Assembly: GCF_020852455.1 (NCBI RefSeq)
Contig: NZ_JADZAT010000028.1
Span: 62,001-126,000 of the forward strand
Source of the DNA: Novosphingobium sp.
GTDB taxonomy: Bacteria; Pseudomonadota; Alphaproteobacteria; Sphingomonadales; Sphingomonadaceae
DNA: 64,000 nucleotides
Reading direction: 5' to 3'
Under the pieces are notes generated by a model. The model was given only the letters and a program-made list of their open reading frames with translations. It was not told the DNA's origin and did no database searches. Position numbers and translations under genes: made by a program. Below are positions 1-8,242 of this stretch, piece by piece (the first letter of the stretch is position 1; every line of letters starts with the position of its first letter).

Positions 1-31
1 GGATCGAGGCGAGGAGCAGCTTGCCGCTCAC
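1..31 (-). CDS. 5' end of a gene downstream of aguA (partial)
   Basis: A GTG at 31 overlaps the agmatine deiminase stop codon (GTGA) and opens a frame reading MSGKLLLASI before it runs off the window edge. A short hydrophobic beta-strand start like this fits a nitrilase-fold hydrolase. The usual partner of agmatine deiminase is N-carbamoylputrescine amidase (aguB), so that is the natural guess, but ten residues cannot prove it. The 4-nt overlap implies translational coupling with aguA. Confidence 0.35.
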   Translation of the reverse strand, partial: MSGKLLLASI

Positions 32-1023
32 GGTTCGAGCGGCTCCGGCATCTGCTGGCTGGCGCAGTGGAACGATCCGCCGCCCGCCAGCACGGCATCG
101 GCCATGATCCCCACCACGTCGCGATCCGGAAACAGTTCGGCAATCGCGGCCACGCCGTCAGCGTCATGCGCGGTGCCATAGACCGGGACCGCAACCAGAT
201 GCGAAGTGATCGCGAAATTCATGTAGCTGGCAGGCTCGATCCGGCCATCCGTTTCAACCCGGCCCGGCGAGGGAACCTCGCGCACGCTTACGCCGAACGC
301 CTCGGCCCGGGCCCGGGCATCGGCATAGATCGCGGCGTTGGGATCGTCCGCCCCGGTCGCGCGCGGCAGTGCCAGCACGCCCGGCGCAACGAACCGGGCC
401 AGATTATCGACATGCCCGTCGGTGTGATCGTTGATCAGCCCGTCCCCCAGCCACAGCACCCGGTCAAATCCCAGATCGCGGTGCAGCCGGCCTTCGATGC
501 CGGAGCGGGTCAGCTGCGGGTTGCGGTTGGGATTGAGCAGGCACTGCTGGGTGGTCGCGACCAGCCCGGTGCCGTCGCAATCGAGCGCCCCGCCTTCAAG
601 CACCCAGTCGGCACTGGCGACCGGCAGCCCGGCGCTGGTCGCCAGTTCGGCGCCGATTTCCTGATCGCCATCCATCAGGTACTTGCCGCCCCAGCCGTTG
701 AAGCCGAACCGCGCGCCCAGCTGGTGTCCGTCACGCTCGATCACCAGCGGTCCGGTGTCGCGCAGCCAGACATCGCCATAGCGCCGCACTTCAAGCCTGA
801 CCTTGGCCGAGCACAGCGCCGCAGCGCGCGCGCGGTTGGCCTCGTCGCGCACCACCAGCCGCACTTCCTGCCCGCTTTCAGCGACCGCGCTGGCGAACCG
901 GGCGATCTGTTCCTGCGCGCGGCCCAGAAAGCCCGGCCATTCCACGGGATCGTGCGGAAAGCCCACCCACAGCCATTGCTGCGGATGCCATTCGGGCGGC
1001 ATCCGCAGGATCGGATCGGTCAT
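28..1023 (-). CDS. aguA: agmatine deiminase
   Basis: A cytosolic enzyme of 331 aa that hydrolyses agmatine to N-carbamoylputrescine and ammonia on the route from arginine to putrescine. It belongs to the peptidyl-arginine deiminase (pentein) fold. Visible family signatures are RDTGP at about 88-92, the TDGHVDN block with the catalytic His at about 204, and the C-terminal GGGSFHC motif with the nucleophilic Cys at about 320. Length is slightly short of the usual 340-370 aa but all core motifs are present. It starts one base after the M28 peptidase stop and overlaps the next frame, so the three are probably co-transcribed leftward. Confidence 0.93.
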   Translation of the reverse strand: MTDPILRMPPEWHPQQWLWVGFPHDPVEWPGFLGRAQEQIARFASAVAESGQEVRLVVRDEANRARAAALCSAKVRLEVRRYGDVWLRDTGPLVIERDGHQLGARFGFNGWGGKYLMDGDQEIGAELATSAGLPVASADWVLEGGALDCDGTGLVATTQQCLLNPNRNPQLTRSGIEGRLHRDLGFDRVLWLGDGLINDHTDGHVDNLARFVAPGVLALPRATGADDPNAAIYADARARAEAFGVSVREVPSPGRVETDGRIEPASYMNFAITSHLVAVPVYGTAHDADGVAAIAELFPDRDVVGIMADAVLAGGGSFHCASQQMPEPLEP

Positions 1024-1024
1024 G

Positions 1025-2707
1025 CTACTTCACCCCCGCCCGGCTGCGATCGCGGACCAGACGGAATTCATCGCCCTTGTGCCAGTTGGGCCAGTCACGG
1101 GTCATCGCCAGGCTGCGGCCCAGCACATAATAGAGCTGCATTTCCTGCACCGCACCCGACCAGTCCCACTTGGGGTCGTATTCGTCGCTGGGCTGGTGGT
1201 AATCGTTGCGGACATAGGTCTCGCCCGCCGCTTCGCCGGCAGCCTTGCCGCCGTTCACCCAGTCACTGCCGCGCCCAACCGCGAACATCGGCACGCCCAG
1301 CTTGGCAAAGCTGAAGTGATCGCTGCGATAGTAATGCCCGCGTTCGGGATGGTCCTCAGGCGTCTGGTAAAAGCCCATCGTCTTCATCGCCACCTGCAGA
1401 TAGCGGGTCAGCTGGTTCTTGTCGCCGCCGGTCACCGCAACATCGCGGCTGGGGCTGCCCGGAGCAACCCCGTCCATATTAACCCCGCCAACCGTCCGCG
1501 CCAGCGGATAGACCGGATTTTCGGCGTAGTACCTGGACCCCAGCAGGCCCGATTCCTCCAAAGTCACTGCCAGAAAAACCTGGCTGCGATCGGCCGCACC
1601 GGCCTTCACATTGGCCTGAGCCAGGGTCACCATCGCACCGATCCCGGTGGCATTGTCGATCGCCCCGTTGCAGATGTCATCGCCGGTCTTGTCGGGCGTG
1701 CAGCGCCCCAGATGGTCCCAGTGCCCGGTGTAGAGCACATATTCATTCGGCCGCTTCCGTCCCGGCTGGATCCCGATCACATTGTGCGACTTGGACCGGC
1801 GGATGGTGTTGTCGAACGACAGGCTGGCCGTGGAGCCCAGCGGCACCGCCTTGAACCCGCGCTGCTTGGCCCGGGCCGAAAGCGTGGCCAGATCCTGCCC
1901 GCTGGCCTTGAGCACCGCTTCGGCAACCGGCTTCTGGATCCAGCCGTTGACCTGGGTCTGGTCCATTCCCCCGCCCTTGGAATCGATGAACAGCTGCGGA
2001 CCCGACCAGCTCGAATTGACCACCTGCCAGCCATAGGCCGCGGGATAGGTATCATGGACGATCAGCGCGCCCGCCGCGCCCTGCCGCGCGGCTTCCTCGA
2101 ACTTGTAGATCCAGCGCCCGTAATAGGTCATCCGCCGGCCCTTGAACGGGCCGCTTTCATCCGCGTTCTCATAATCCGGGTCGTTGACCAGGATCACCGC
2201 GATCTTGCCCTTCATGTCCAGCCCGGCATAGTCGTTCCAGCCCAGTTCGGGGGCGTTGATGCCATAACCGACGAAGACCAGCGGCGCATCGTCAAGCTGG
2301 GTGCGCGGCGCGGCGCGATAGGAACCAGCGACGATATCGCTGCCGTTGGCGAATTGCAGGGTCTGCCCGCCGGCCTTAACCGCCAGGCCCGAAAAATTCT
2401 TCCCCTCGATCTCCAGCAGCGGCACTTCCTGCACCCACGATCCCTTGTTGCCGGGCTTGAGCCCCGCCGCCTTGAAGCGCTGGATGATATAGGCGATCGT
2501 CTTGTCCTCGCCCGCAGTGCCCGGGCCGCGCCCTTCGAAACTGTCGTCGGACAGATCGCGGGTCACCTCGCGGATCGTCTCGCTGCCCAGCGCAGGCGGG
2601 GCAATCCGGGGTACCGGCGGCACCGCTGCGGGCTTGGCGGCATAGAGCGCGCTGCCGGCCAGCGTGGCGGCCAGGCCCGCGATCAGCAGGCTGTTGTTCG
2701 GTTTCAT
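1025..2707 (-). CDS. M28 family zinc peptidase with PA domain, exported
   Basis: A secreted aminopeptidase-type protein of 560 aa. It opens with a signal peptide (hydrophobic run ending at about 22, LYAAKPA) and a linker. A PA (protease-associated) insert lies at roughly 130-260 and the M28 catalytic domain follows. The zinc-site motif GHWDHLG sits around residue 328 and LEESGLLGS supplies the acidic ligand and base. Substrate is probably periplasmic peptides releasing N-terminal amino acids, as known for this family. It is the first gene of a leftward operon with aguA and is divergent from glnE across 134 bp. Confidence 0.9.
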   Translation of the reverse strand: MKPNNSLLIAGLAATLAGSALYAAKPAAVPPVPRIAPPALGSETIREVTRDLSDDSFEGRGPGTAGEDKTIAYIIQRFKAAGLKPGNKGSWVQEVPLLEIEGKNFSGLAVKAGGQTLQFANGSDIVAGSYRAAPRTQLDDAPLVFVGYGINAPELGWNDYAGLDMKGKIAVILVNDPDYENADESGPFKGRRMTYYGRWIYKFEEAARQGAAGALIVHDTYPAAYGWQVVNSSWSGPQLFIDSKGGGMDQTQVNGWIQKPVAEAVLKASGQDLATLSARAKQRGFKAVPLGSTASLSFDNTIRRSKSHNVIGIQPGRKRPNEYVLYTGHWDHLGRCTPDKTGDDICNGAIDNATGIGAMVTLAQANVKAGAADRSQVFLAVTLEESGLLGSRYYAENPVYPLARTVGGVNMDGVAPGSPSRDVAVTGGDKNQLTRYLQVAMKTMGFYQTPEDHPERGHYYRSDHFSFAKLGVPMFAVGRGSDWVNGGKAAGEAAGETYVRNDYHQPSDEYDPKWDWSGAVQEMQLYYVLGRSLAMTRDWPNWHKGDEFRLVRDRSRAGVK

Positions 2708-2841
2708 GATCGAGCGATCCCTTTCGCGCTGCGTTCGTCAAATCAGTCGGATATGACAGTGGCAAAGCGGCGGCCAGCGCGCAAGGCGGCAACCGACGAA
2801 CGGCTTGATTGCGCGCCCGTCTCGGTGCAACGCACCAGGCC

Positions 2842-5553
2842 ATGACTACGCCGGACTGGAACGGAGCCATTGCGCGGGCTCGCGCCCATGCGCCTTACCT
2901 TGCCCAGTCGCTTGACCGGCTGCCCGGGCTTGAAGCCTTGCTGGCAGCGGGCGATGGCGAAGCGGCACTGGCCTGGGCCAGATCCGCCGGAGCCGACGCC
3001 TCCGATACCGGATCGGCGCTGCGCCGTGAAAAACGCGCGCTGGCGCTGGCGCTGGCGATCGGCGATCTGGCCGGGGCCTTTCCGCTGCTACGCGTTACCG
3101 GTGAGCTATCAGGCTTTGCCGACCGCGCGCTCGATACCGCAATCACCGCCGCGATCCAGGCGCGGGTCAGCGATGCCGAACCGGCCGGGTTCCTGGCCTT
3201 GGCGCTGGGCAAGCATGGCGCGGGTGAGCTCAACTATTCGTCCGACATCGATCCGATCCTGCTCTACGATCCGCAGCTTCTGCCCCGCCGCGACCGCGAT
3301 GAGCCGGGCGAGGCCGCCCAGCGCGTGGCGCGCACGCTGATGCAGCTGATGAGCCACGTCGATCACGAAGGCTATGTCTTCCGGGTCGACCTGCGGCTGC
3401 GTCCGGCCAGTGAGGTCAGCCCGCTGGCGATCCCGATCGATGGCGCGCTGAGCCACTATGAAAGCTCGGCCCTGGCCTGGGAGCGCGCGGCCTTCATCCG
3501 GGCCCGGGCCTGCGCCGGTGATGTGGCCGCGGGTGAGGCCTTCCTGGCCGCGATCCGGCCGTTCGTCTGGCGCAAGAGCCTCGATTTCGGGGCCATTTCC
3601 GAAATTGGCCGGCTGACCCAGCAGATCCGCGCCAACTATGCGGGTCCGCCCTTCCCCGGCCCCGGGTTCGATCTCAAGAAAGGGCGCGGCGGGATCCGCG
3701 AGGTTGAATTCTTCGCCCAGACCCACCAGCTGATCCACGGCGGACGCCAGCCCGAACTGCGGCTGCGCGGCACCCGCGCCAGCCTCGATGCGCTGGCCGT
3801 GGCCGGACTGGTCGATCCCGAGGATGCCCGCGTGCTGGGCGAAAGCTATGACCGGCTGCGCCAGGTTGAGCACCGCCTGCAGATGGTGGCCGACCAGCAG
3901 ACCCACAAGCTGCCCGAAAGCCCCGAAGCGCTTGATGCCGTGGCCCGGCTCGACGGACTACCCGATGGGGCGGCGCTGGTCGCGGAACTGGCCGAGATCA
4001 GCGAGCGGGTGGGCCTGCGCTATGACGCCCTGCTGGCCCGGCACATGGCCGAAAGTTCGGGCGGCCCCGCCGCCGCGCCGCGCGGCGATGCCCTGGCGGA
4101 TGAGCTGGGCAGGCTGGGCTTCACCGATCCCGAGGTGCTGGCCGGGCGGATAACCGGCTGGACTTCGGGCAAGGTCCGCGCGCTGCGCAGCGAGGCTGCC
4201 CGCGCCGCCTGGGATGCGGTCCAGGGCCCGCTGCTGGCCGCCTTCGCCCGCTCGCCCGAGCCGGACCGCGCCTTGCTGCGCTGGGAAGAACTGCTCACCA
4301 ACCTGCCCAGCGCGATCAACCTGTTCCGCCTGCTGGAAGCGCGCCCGGCCCTGATCGGGCTGCTGGCGCGGATCCTGGGGCTGGCGCCGCCGCTGGCCGA
4401 TGCGCTGGCGCGCCGCGCTGACCTGCTTGACCCGCTGATCGATGCCAGCGCCTTTGACCTGCCGGGCGATGTCGCCACGCTGGCCGCGCAGTTCGCGCGC
4501 GGTGAGGAGGATGACGATTACGAGGCGCTGCTCGACCGGGTGCGGCGCCGGGTCGGCGAAAAGCGCTTTGCGCTGGGGGTGCAGCTGATCGAGGGCAGCC
4601 GCGATCCGCTGGAGATCGCCGGGGCGCTGAGCCGGGTTGCCGAAGCCGCGCTGCAGGTGCTGGTCGATGCCACCCGCGCCGAATTCGAGCGGGTCCATGG
4701 CCGGGTGCCGGGCGGGGAGCTGCTGATCCTGGGGCTGGGGCGGCTGGGCGGCGGCGCGCTGACCCACGCGTCAGACCTGGACCTGGTGTTCCTGTTCACC
4801 GGCGATCACGCCACCGAAAGCGATGGGGCAAGGCCGCTCGGCGCGACGCTCTATTTCAACCGCCTCGGCCAGCGGGTGGTCGCCGCGCTGTCGGTGCCGA
4901 CCGCCGAGGGTGCGCTGTACGAGGTCGATACCCGGCTGCGGCCTTCTGGCGCGCAGGGGCCGCTGGCGGTCAACCTCGACAGTTTCCAGCGTTACCAGCG
5001 CGAGGCGGCCTGGACCTGGGAACACATGGCGCTGACCCGCGGCCGCGTGCTCTATGGCCCGCCGGCCGGCCGCGCCGAGCTGGAACGGATCGTCGGCGAA
5101 GTGCTGTGCGCACCGCGCGATCCCGCCAAATTGCGCGAGGACGTGCTGCACATGCGCAGCGAGATGGCCCGGCACAAGCCGGCCAAGGGCCCGCTCGATA
5201 TCAAACTGGCCAGAGGCGGGCTGGTCGATGTCGAATTCATCACCCACTACCTCCAGCTGCGCCACGGGCGCGGACTCGACCAGTCGCTGCGCGGGGCGCT
5301 GGCGCAGCTCGCCGCCGAAGGGCTGGTCCCGGCCGAGATCGAGCAGGCCAACCGGGTGCTGGCCCGGTTCCTGATCGCCTCGCGGCTGCTCGCCCCCGAT
5401 GCGCAGGAACCGCCCGCCGCCGCGCGCGCGGTGCTTGCACAAGCCTGCCAATGCGGCGATTGGGATCAGCTGACCGCGAATCTCGCCTCCGCCCGCGCCG
5501 CCGTGGCGCGCTGCTGGGGCGAAGTGTTCGGCGAACAACTGGAGATTGACTGA
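2842..5553 (+). CDS. glnE: bifunctional glutamine synthetase adenylyltransferase/deadenylase
   Basis: Controls glutamine synthetase by adding or removing AMP on its regulatory Tyr in response to PII state. It has two nucleotidyltransferase domains. The first has the signature ALGKHGAGELNYSSDID near residue 116 (adenylyl-removing half) and the second ILGLGRLGGGALTHASDLD near residue 629 (adenylylating half). A GlnD-like linker region follows each. At 903 aa it is close to other alphaproteobacterial GlnE proteins and shorter than the 946-aa E. coli form. I chose ATG 2842 over the in-frame GTG at 2809 because family similarity starts only after it. No good SD is visible. Its stop overlaps the bcp start (TGATG). 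Confidence 0.93.
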   Translation: MTTPDWNGAIARARAHAPYLAQSLDRLPGLEALLAAGDGEAALAWARSAGADASDTGSALRREKRALALALAIGDLAGAFPLLRVTGELSGFADRALDTAITAAIQARVSDAEPAGFLALALGKHGAGELNYSSDIDPILLYDPQLLPRRDRDEPGEAAQRVARTLMQLMSHVDHEGYVFRVDLRLRPASEVSPLAIPIDGALSHYESSALAWERAAFIRARACAGDVAAGEAFLAAIRPFVWRKSLDFGAISEIGRLTQQIRANYAGPPFPGPGFDLKKGRGGIREVEFFAQTHQLIHGGRQPELRLRGTRASLDALAVAGLVDPEDARVLGESYDRLRQVEHRLQMVADQQTHKLPESPEALDAVARLDGLPDGAALVAELAEISERVGLRYDALLARHMAESSGGPAAAPRGDALADELGRLGFTDPEVLAGRITGWTSGKVRALRSEAARAAWDAVQGPLLAAFARSPEPDRALLRWEELLTNLPSAINLFRLLEARPALIGLLARILGLAPPLADALARRADLLDPLIDASAFDLPGDVATLAAQFARGEEDDDYEALLDRVRRRVGEKRFALGVQLIEGSRDPLEIAGALSRVAEAALQVLVDATRAEFERVHGRVPGGELLILGLGRLGGGALTHASDLDLVFLFTGDHATESDGARPLGATLYFNRLGQRVVAALSVPTAEGALYEVDTRLRPSGAQGPLAVNLDSFQRYQREAAWTWEHMALTRGRVLYGPPAGRAELERIVGEVLCAPRDPAKLREDVLHMRSEMARHKPAKGPLDIKLARGGLVDVEFITHYLQLRHGRGLDQSLRGALAQLAAEGLVPAEIEQANRVLARFLIASRLLAPDAQEPPAAARAVLAQACQCGDWDQLTANLASARAAVARCWGEVFGEQLEID

Positions 5554-6023
5554 TGGCTGCTGCCAAAGTGGGCGACACACTGCCCCAGATCGCGCTGACC
5601 GCACCCGACGGTGCGCCCGTCAGCCCGGCCCAATTTGCCGGGCAGAAGCTGGTGCTGTTCTTCTATCCCAAGGATGACACCCCCGGCTGCACCACCGAAA
5701 ACAAGGACTTTTCCGAGCTCGCGGCGGAATTCGCCGAGGCCGGAACCGCATTGCTGGGGATCAGCAAGGACCCGCCCGCGCGGCATCAGAAGTTCATCGC
5801 CAAGTACGATCTCACCGCCCCGCTGGCCAGCGACGCGGCCGAACATGGCCTGTCCGACGCGCTGGGTTTCTGGGGCGAAAAGCAGAACTACGGCCGCACC
5901 TACATGGGCATGGTCCGCTCGACCGTGCTGGTCGATGCCGCAGGCCGGATCGCCCGCGTCTGGAGCCCGGTCAAGGTCAAGGGCCACGCCGCCGAAGTGC
6001 TGGAAGCGGCCAAGGCGTTGTGA
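5553..6023 (+). CDS. bcp: peroxiredoxin, Bcp/PrxQ type
   Basis: A thioredoxin-fold thiol peroxidase of 156 aa that reduces hydrogen and organic peroxides. The peroxidatic Cys is Cys46 in DTPGCTTENKDF. The second Cys that many Bcp proteins carry five residues later is absent, with Lys in that position, so this looks like a 1-Cys or externally resolved variant. The start codon overlaps the glnE stop by one base, so translation is coupled to it. A large inverted repeat lies directly downstream. Confidence 0.93.
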   Translation: MAAAKVGDTLPQIALTAPDGAPVSPAQFAGQKLVLFFYPKDDTPGCTTENKDFSELAAEFAEAGTALLGISKDPPARHQKFIAKYDLTAPLASDAAEHGLSDALGFWGEKQNYGRTYMGMVRSTVLVDAAGRIARVWSPVKVKGHAAEVLEAAKAL

Positions 6024-6033
6024 TCGGAGTCGA

Positions 6034-6187
6034 AGGTCCTCTCCGTTTTTGGCGAATGCCACAAACGGGGAGGTGGCTGGGCCGCCCGGCCCAGACGGAG
6101 GGGCATTGGACGCCAGCGTCGACACCCCTCCGTCAGCGCTTCGCGCTGCAACCTCCCCATTTGCACTTTGTGAAAATGGAGAGGGTC
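6034..6187. repeat. inverted-repeat element, family F copy 1
   Basis: A 154-bp intergenic element with partly complementary ends (GGTCCTCTCC at the left, GGAGAGGGTC at the right) and inner arms built on GGGGAGGTGGC / CAACCTCCCC and GACGGAGGGG / CCCCTCCGTC. A relative with the same arm sequences lies at 38489-38640. The right arm holds the only Shine-Dalgarno-like sequence of the next gene (GGAGAGGG, six bases before ATG 6190). Confidence 0.75.
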
Positions 6188-6189
6188 TG

Positions 6190-6993
6190 ATGCAGTCGCT
6201 TGCCCAGGCGATCCGCGCCGCGCTGCTGGAATGCGATCCGCGCGCCAAGGTGATGCGCACCCGCGCGCTGGTGCGTGACTGGCGGCTGGGGCGGCAGGCC
6301 TTCGCCTTCGATGTCGCGATGCCCGCTGAACCGGGCCGCCCCGCCCGGCCCGAATTGCTGCCGCCCAGCCGCATGCCCAAGCGCGGATTCGGAGGTTCTG
6401 GGGGCGGGTCGGAGCGCGGCCGCGTGGCGCTGTGGCATGCCCTGGCGCACATCGAATTCGTCGCGATCGACCTGGCGCTCGACATGGCCGGACGCTTCGG
6501 CGCGCAGATGGGGCGGCAGTTCGTTTCCGATTTCCTGGCAGTCGCCGCCGACGAGGCGATGCATTTCGCGCTGCTCGAACGGCACCTGCACAGCCTGGGC
6601 AGCCACTACGGCGCGCTGCCGGCGCATTCGGGGCTGTGGGACGCCGCGCGCAAAACCGCGCACGATGTTGCCGCCCGGCTGGCGGTGGTGCCGATGGTGC
6701 TGGAGGCACGCGGGCTCGACGTGACCCCGGCCACGCTGGAGCGGGTCCGCGCGGCGGGCGATTCGCGCGGCGCAAGGATCCTGAGTCGCATCCTTGACGA
6801 TGAAATCATCCACGTTCGATTCGGCTCAACGCATTTCATCGCCGAATCCGCACGCCGCGGAGAATCGGCGGAAATCCTATGGAAATCATTGGTCGCGGAG
6901 CATTTCGGAGGGCTTGTTAAGCCACCGTTCAACGACTCAGCGCGTCTCAGTGCCGGTTTACCGCGCTCCTTCTATGCCGGGGTTGATTGTTAA
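6190..6993 (+). CDS. DUF455 ferritin-like protein
   Basis: 267 aa, of the DUF455 (COG2833) family, a four-helix ferritin-like fold related to diiron or tRNA-hydroxylase-type proteins; no reaction is established for the family. Candidate metal-binding helices are WHALAHIEFVAID (about 80-92), DEAMHFALLERH (about 121-132) and DDEIIHVRFG (about 203-212), which give the E..H/E..H pattern expected of a diiron centre. ATG 6190 is chosen because it has GGAGAGGG six bases upstream and the family begins there. That SD is part of repeat F. Confidence 0.85.
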   Translation: MQSLAQAIRAALLECDPRAKVMRTRALVRDWRLGRQAFAFDVAMPAEPGRPARPELLPPSRMPKRGFGGSGGGSERGRVALWHALAHIEFVAIDLALDMAGRFGAQMGRQFVSDFLAVAADEAMHFALLERHLHSLGSHYGALPAHSGLWDAARKTAHDVAARLAVVPMVLEARGLDVTPATLERVRAAGDSRGARILSRILDDEIIHVRFGSTHFIAESARRGESAEILWKSLVAEHFGGLVKPPFNDSARLSAGLPRSFYAGVDC

Positions 6994-7006
6994 CTCTGAC
7001 CCCGGC

Positions 7007-7037
7007 AAGCCCCCCACAACGAGACGGCGGGGGGCTT
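7007..7037 (+). terminator. GC-rich hairpin after the DUF455 gene
   Basis: AAGCCCCCC (7007-7015) pairs perfectly with GGGGGGCTT (7029-7037) around a 13-nt loop, 14 bp after the DUF455 stop. There is no U-tract, so it may be a terminator-like structure or a pause/stability hairpin. Confidence 0.4.
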
Positions 7038-7100
7038 ACCGACCATCTCAAAACAAGGAATTGCTCGGTCCCGGCCGGGTCGCAAAACAAGGTTTTTTGA

Positions 7101-7859
7101 GTGGTCGCTGTTTCGTTTTTTGCCAAGCTCCGCGGTATCGCCGGCATGATTGCCGCGCTGTCGAGCCTTTCGGTCGCAACCCCGGCGCTGGCCAACAGCG
7201 CTGCTGCCAACGCCGATGTCACCGCGCCGCTGCGCGCTGCCCAGGCTGCCAAGCCGGCGGTTCAGGGCGATGAAGATTTCCGCAGCCTGTTCAACGGCTG
7301 GAAGTCGATGGACAACGGTCAGCTGGTTCTTGCCCCCGCCACCAGTGCTGCCGTGGTCGTTTCGGCTGCCCCCACCTATCGTCCGACCACGGTTTCGATC
7401 CCTTCGCGCATGCCGGTTGAAGGCGCTGCGCTGACCAGCGGTTATGGCATGCGCTTCCACCCCGTGCTGGGCGGTCGCCGCGCGCACAAGGGTGTTGACC
7501 TGGCCCAGCCGACCGGCACCCCGATCTATGCCACCGCCGATGGCGTGATCAGCAAGGCCGAATGGTTCTCAAGCTATGGCCTCTACATCGCGATGGAGCA
7601 CGGCGGGAACATCCAGACCCGTTATGGCCACCTTTCGCGGCTCAACGTCGCCGCCGGCCAGAAGGTCCGCAAGGGCGACCTGATCGGTTACGTCGGTTCG
7701 ACCGGCCGTTCGACCGGCCCGCACCTGCACTATGAAGTGCGGATCGGCGGCGTTGCGGTGAACCCGGTGCCCTACATGCAGGGCGCCAGCCAGCCCGCGC
7801 TGGCTGCGGCTCCCGCCAATGCCGGCCTGGCCGGGCAGGGCGACGGCGACGAAGACTAA
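7101..7859 (+). CDS. M23 (LytM-type) peptidoglycan endopeptidase, exported
   Basis: A periplasmic cell-wall hydrolase of 252 aa. A GTG start gives a signal peptide ending at about ATPALA-NS (residues 1-31), then a low-complexity linker, then the LytM domain. Zinc ligands are visible as His129 and Asp133 in AHKGVD and the HLH motif at 208-210, so the enzyme is predicted active, unlike degenerate EnvC-type activators. An internal ATG at 7146 would shorten the signal peptide's basic n-region and is less likely. A strong intrinsic terminator follows. Confidence 0.88.
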   Translation: MVAVSFFAKLRGIAGMIAALSSLSVATPALANSAAANADVTAPLRAAQAAKPAVQGDEDFRSLFNGWKSMDNGQLVLAPATSAAVVVSAAPTYRPTTVSIPSRMPVEGAALTSGYGMRFHPVLGGRRAHKGVDLAQPTGTPIYATADGVISKAEWFSSYGLYIAMEHGGNIQTRYGHLSRLNVAAGQKVRKGDLIGYVGSTGRSTGPHLHYEVRIGGVAVNPVPYMQGASQPALAAAPANAGLAGQGDGDED

Positions 7860-7926
7860 GATTTATTCGTCCGGATCGGGGCGAAGACCCCGGACGGGGT
7901 CCAGCTTCGGAGAGGATGCTGGAAAG

Positions 7927-7960
7927 AGGGCGACGGGCAACCGTCGCCCTTTTCGTTTGT
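7927..7960 (+). terminator. rho-independent terminator of the M23 gene
   Basis: The stem AGGGCGACGG (7927-7936) pairs perfectly with CCGTCGCCCT (7941-7950) around a GCAA tetraloop and is followed by TTTCGTTTG. Confidence 0.85.
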
Positions 7961-7980
7961 CGTCCGGCTAAAGCCGGTGC

Positions 7981-8156
7981 GGAAAGCCCATCCGGGCTTT
8001 CCTGGCCTGGCCGGCCCGCTCCCGTGCTCCGAAGTCGCAAAACGTCCGGGGGACGTTTTGTCGGGGCGCCCCGACCACCCATAGGGTACCCTAGTTGCGG
8101 GCGGTCGGGCCGGGGGAGCGGGCCGGTGTTGCAAGGACAGGCCGGATGGCCTGTCC
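7981..8156. repeat. compound inverted-repeat array, family A copy 1 (interrupted)
   Basis: This 383-bp intergenic stretch holds no gene. It contains one arm of the family A palindrome (8099-8134). The opposite arm is broken by a separate hairpin (8038-8047 with 8051-8060, 10-bp stem). Two 9-bp hairpins flank the set: 7981-7989/7994-8002 with loop ATCC and 8135-8143/8148-8156 with loop GGAT. Intact family A copies are at 41577-41660 and 49449-49538. Confidence 0.8.
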
Positions 8157-8182
8157 GCACCCAACAAGAGTCCTTGCGTCAT

Positions 8183-8198
8183 TTAATCGATCGGTTAA
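8183..8198. promoter_or_regulatory. palindromic operator TTAATC-GATC-GGTTAA
   Basis: A 16-bp inverted repeat 44 bp ahead of the acyl-CoA ligase start. Near-identical sites lie at 31565-31580 and 34065-34080, each ahead of an acyl-CoA dehydrogenase gene. Size and symmetry fit a TetR-family repressor site. No regulator gene is present in the window. Confidence 0.65.
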
Positions 8199-8242
8199 AC
8201 CTCTATCCAAACGCGGCCGCAGCGCCGCGTAAGGAGAGAGCG

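Noticed and set aside
67..1314. Long plus-strand open frame opposite the agmatine deiminase gene
   Set aside because: It mirrors the aguA gene on the other strand, which has full family motifs; the mirrored protein is low complexity and has no recognisable domain.
803..2845. Long plus-strand open frame of 680 codons opposite the M28 peptidase
   Set aside because: Antisense of a real gene in high-GC DNA; no signal peptide, domain or SD.
7101..8156. Prophage or transposon boundary at the M23 gene and hairpin array
   Set aside because: No transposase, integrase or phage gene lies near; the hairpins are small intergenic elements.
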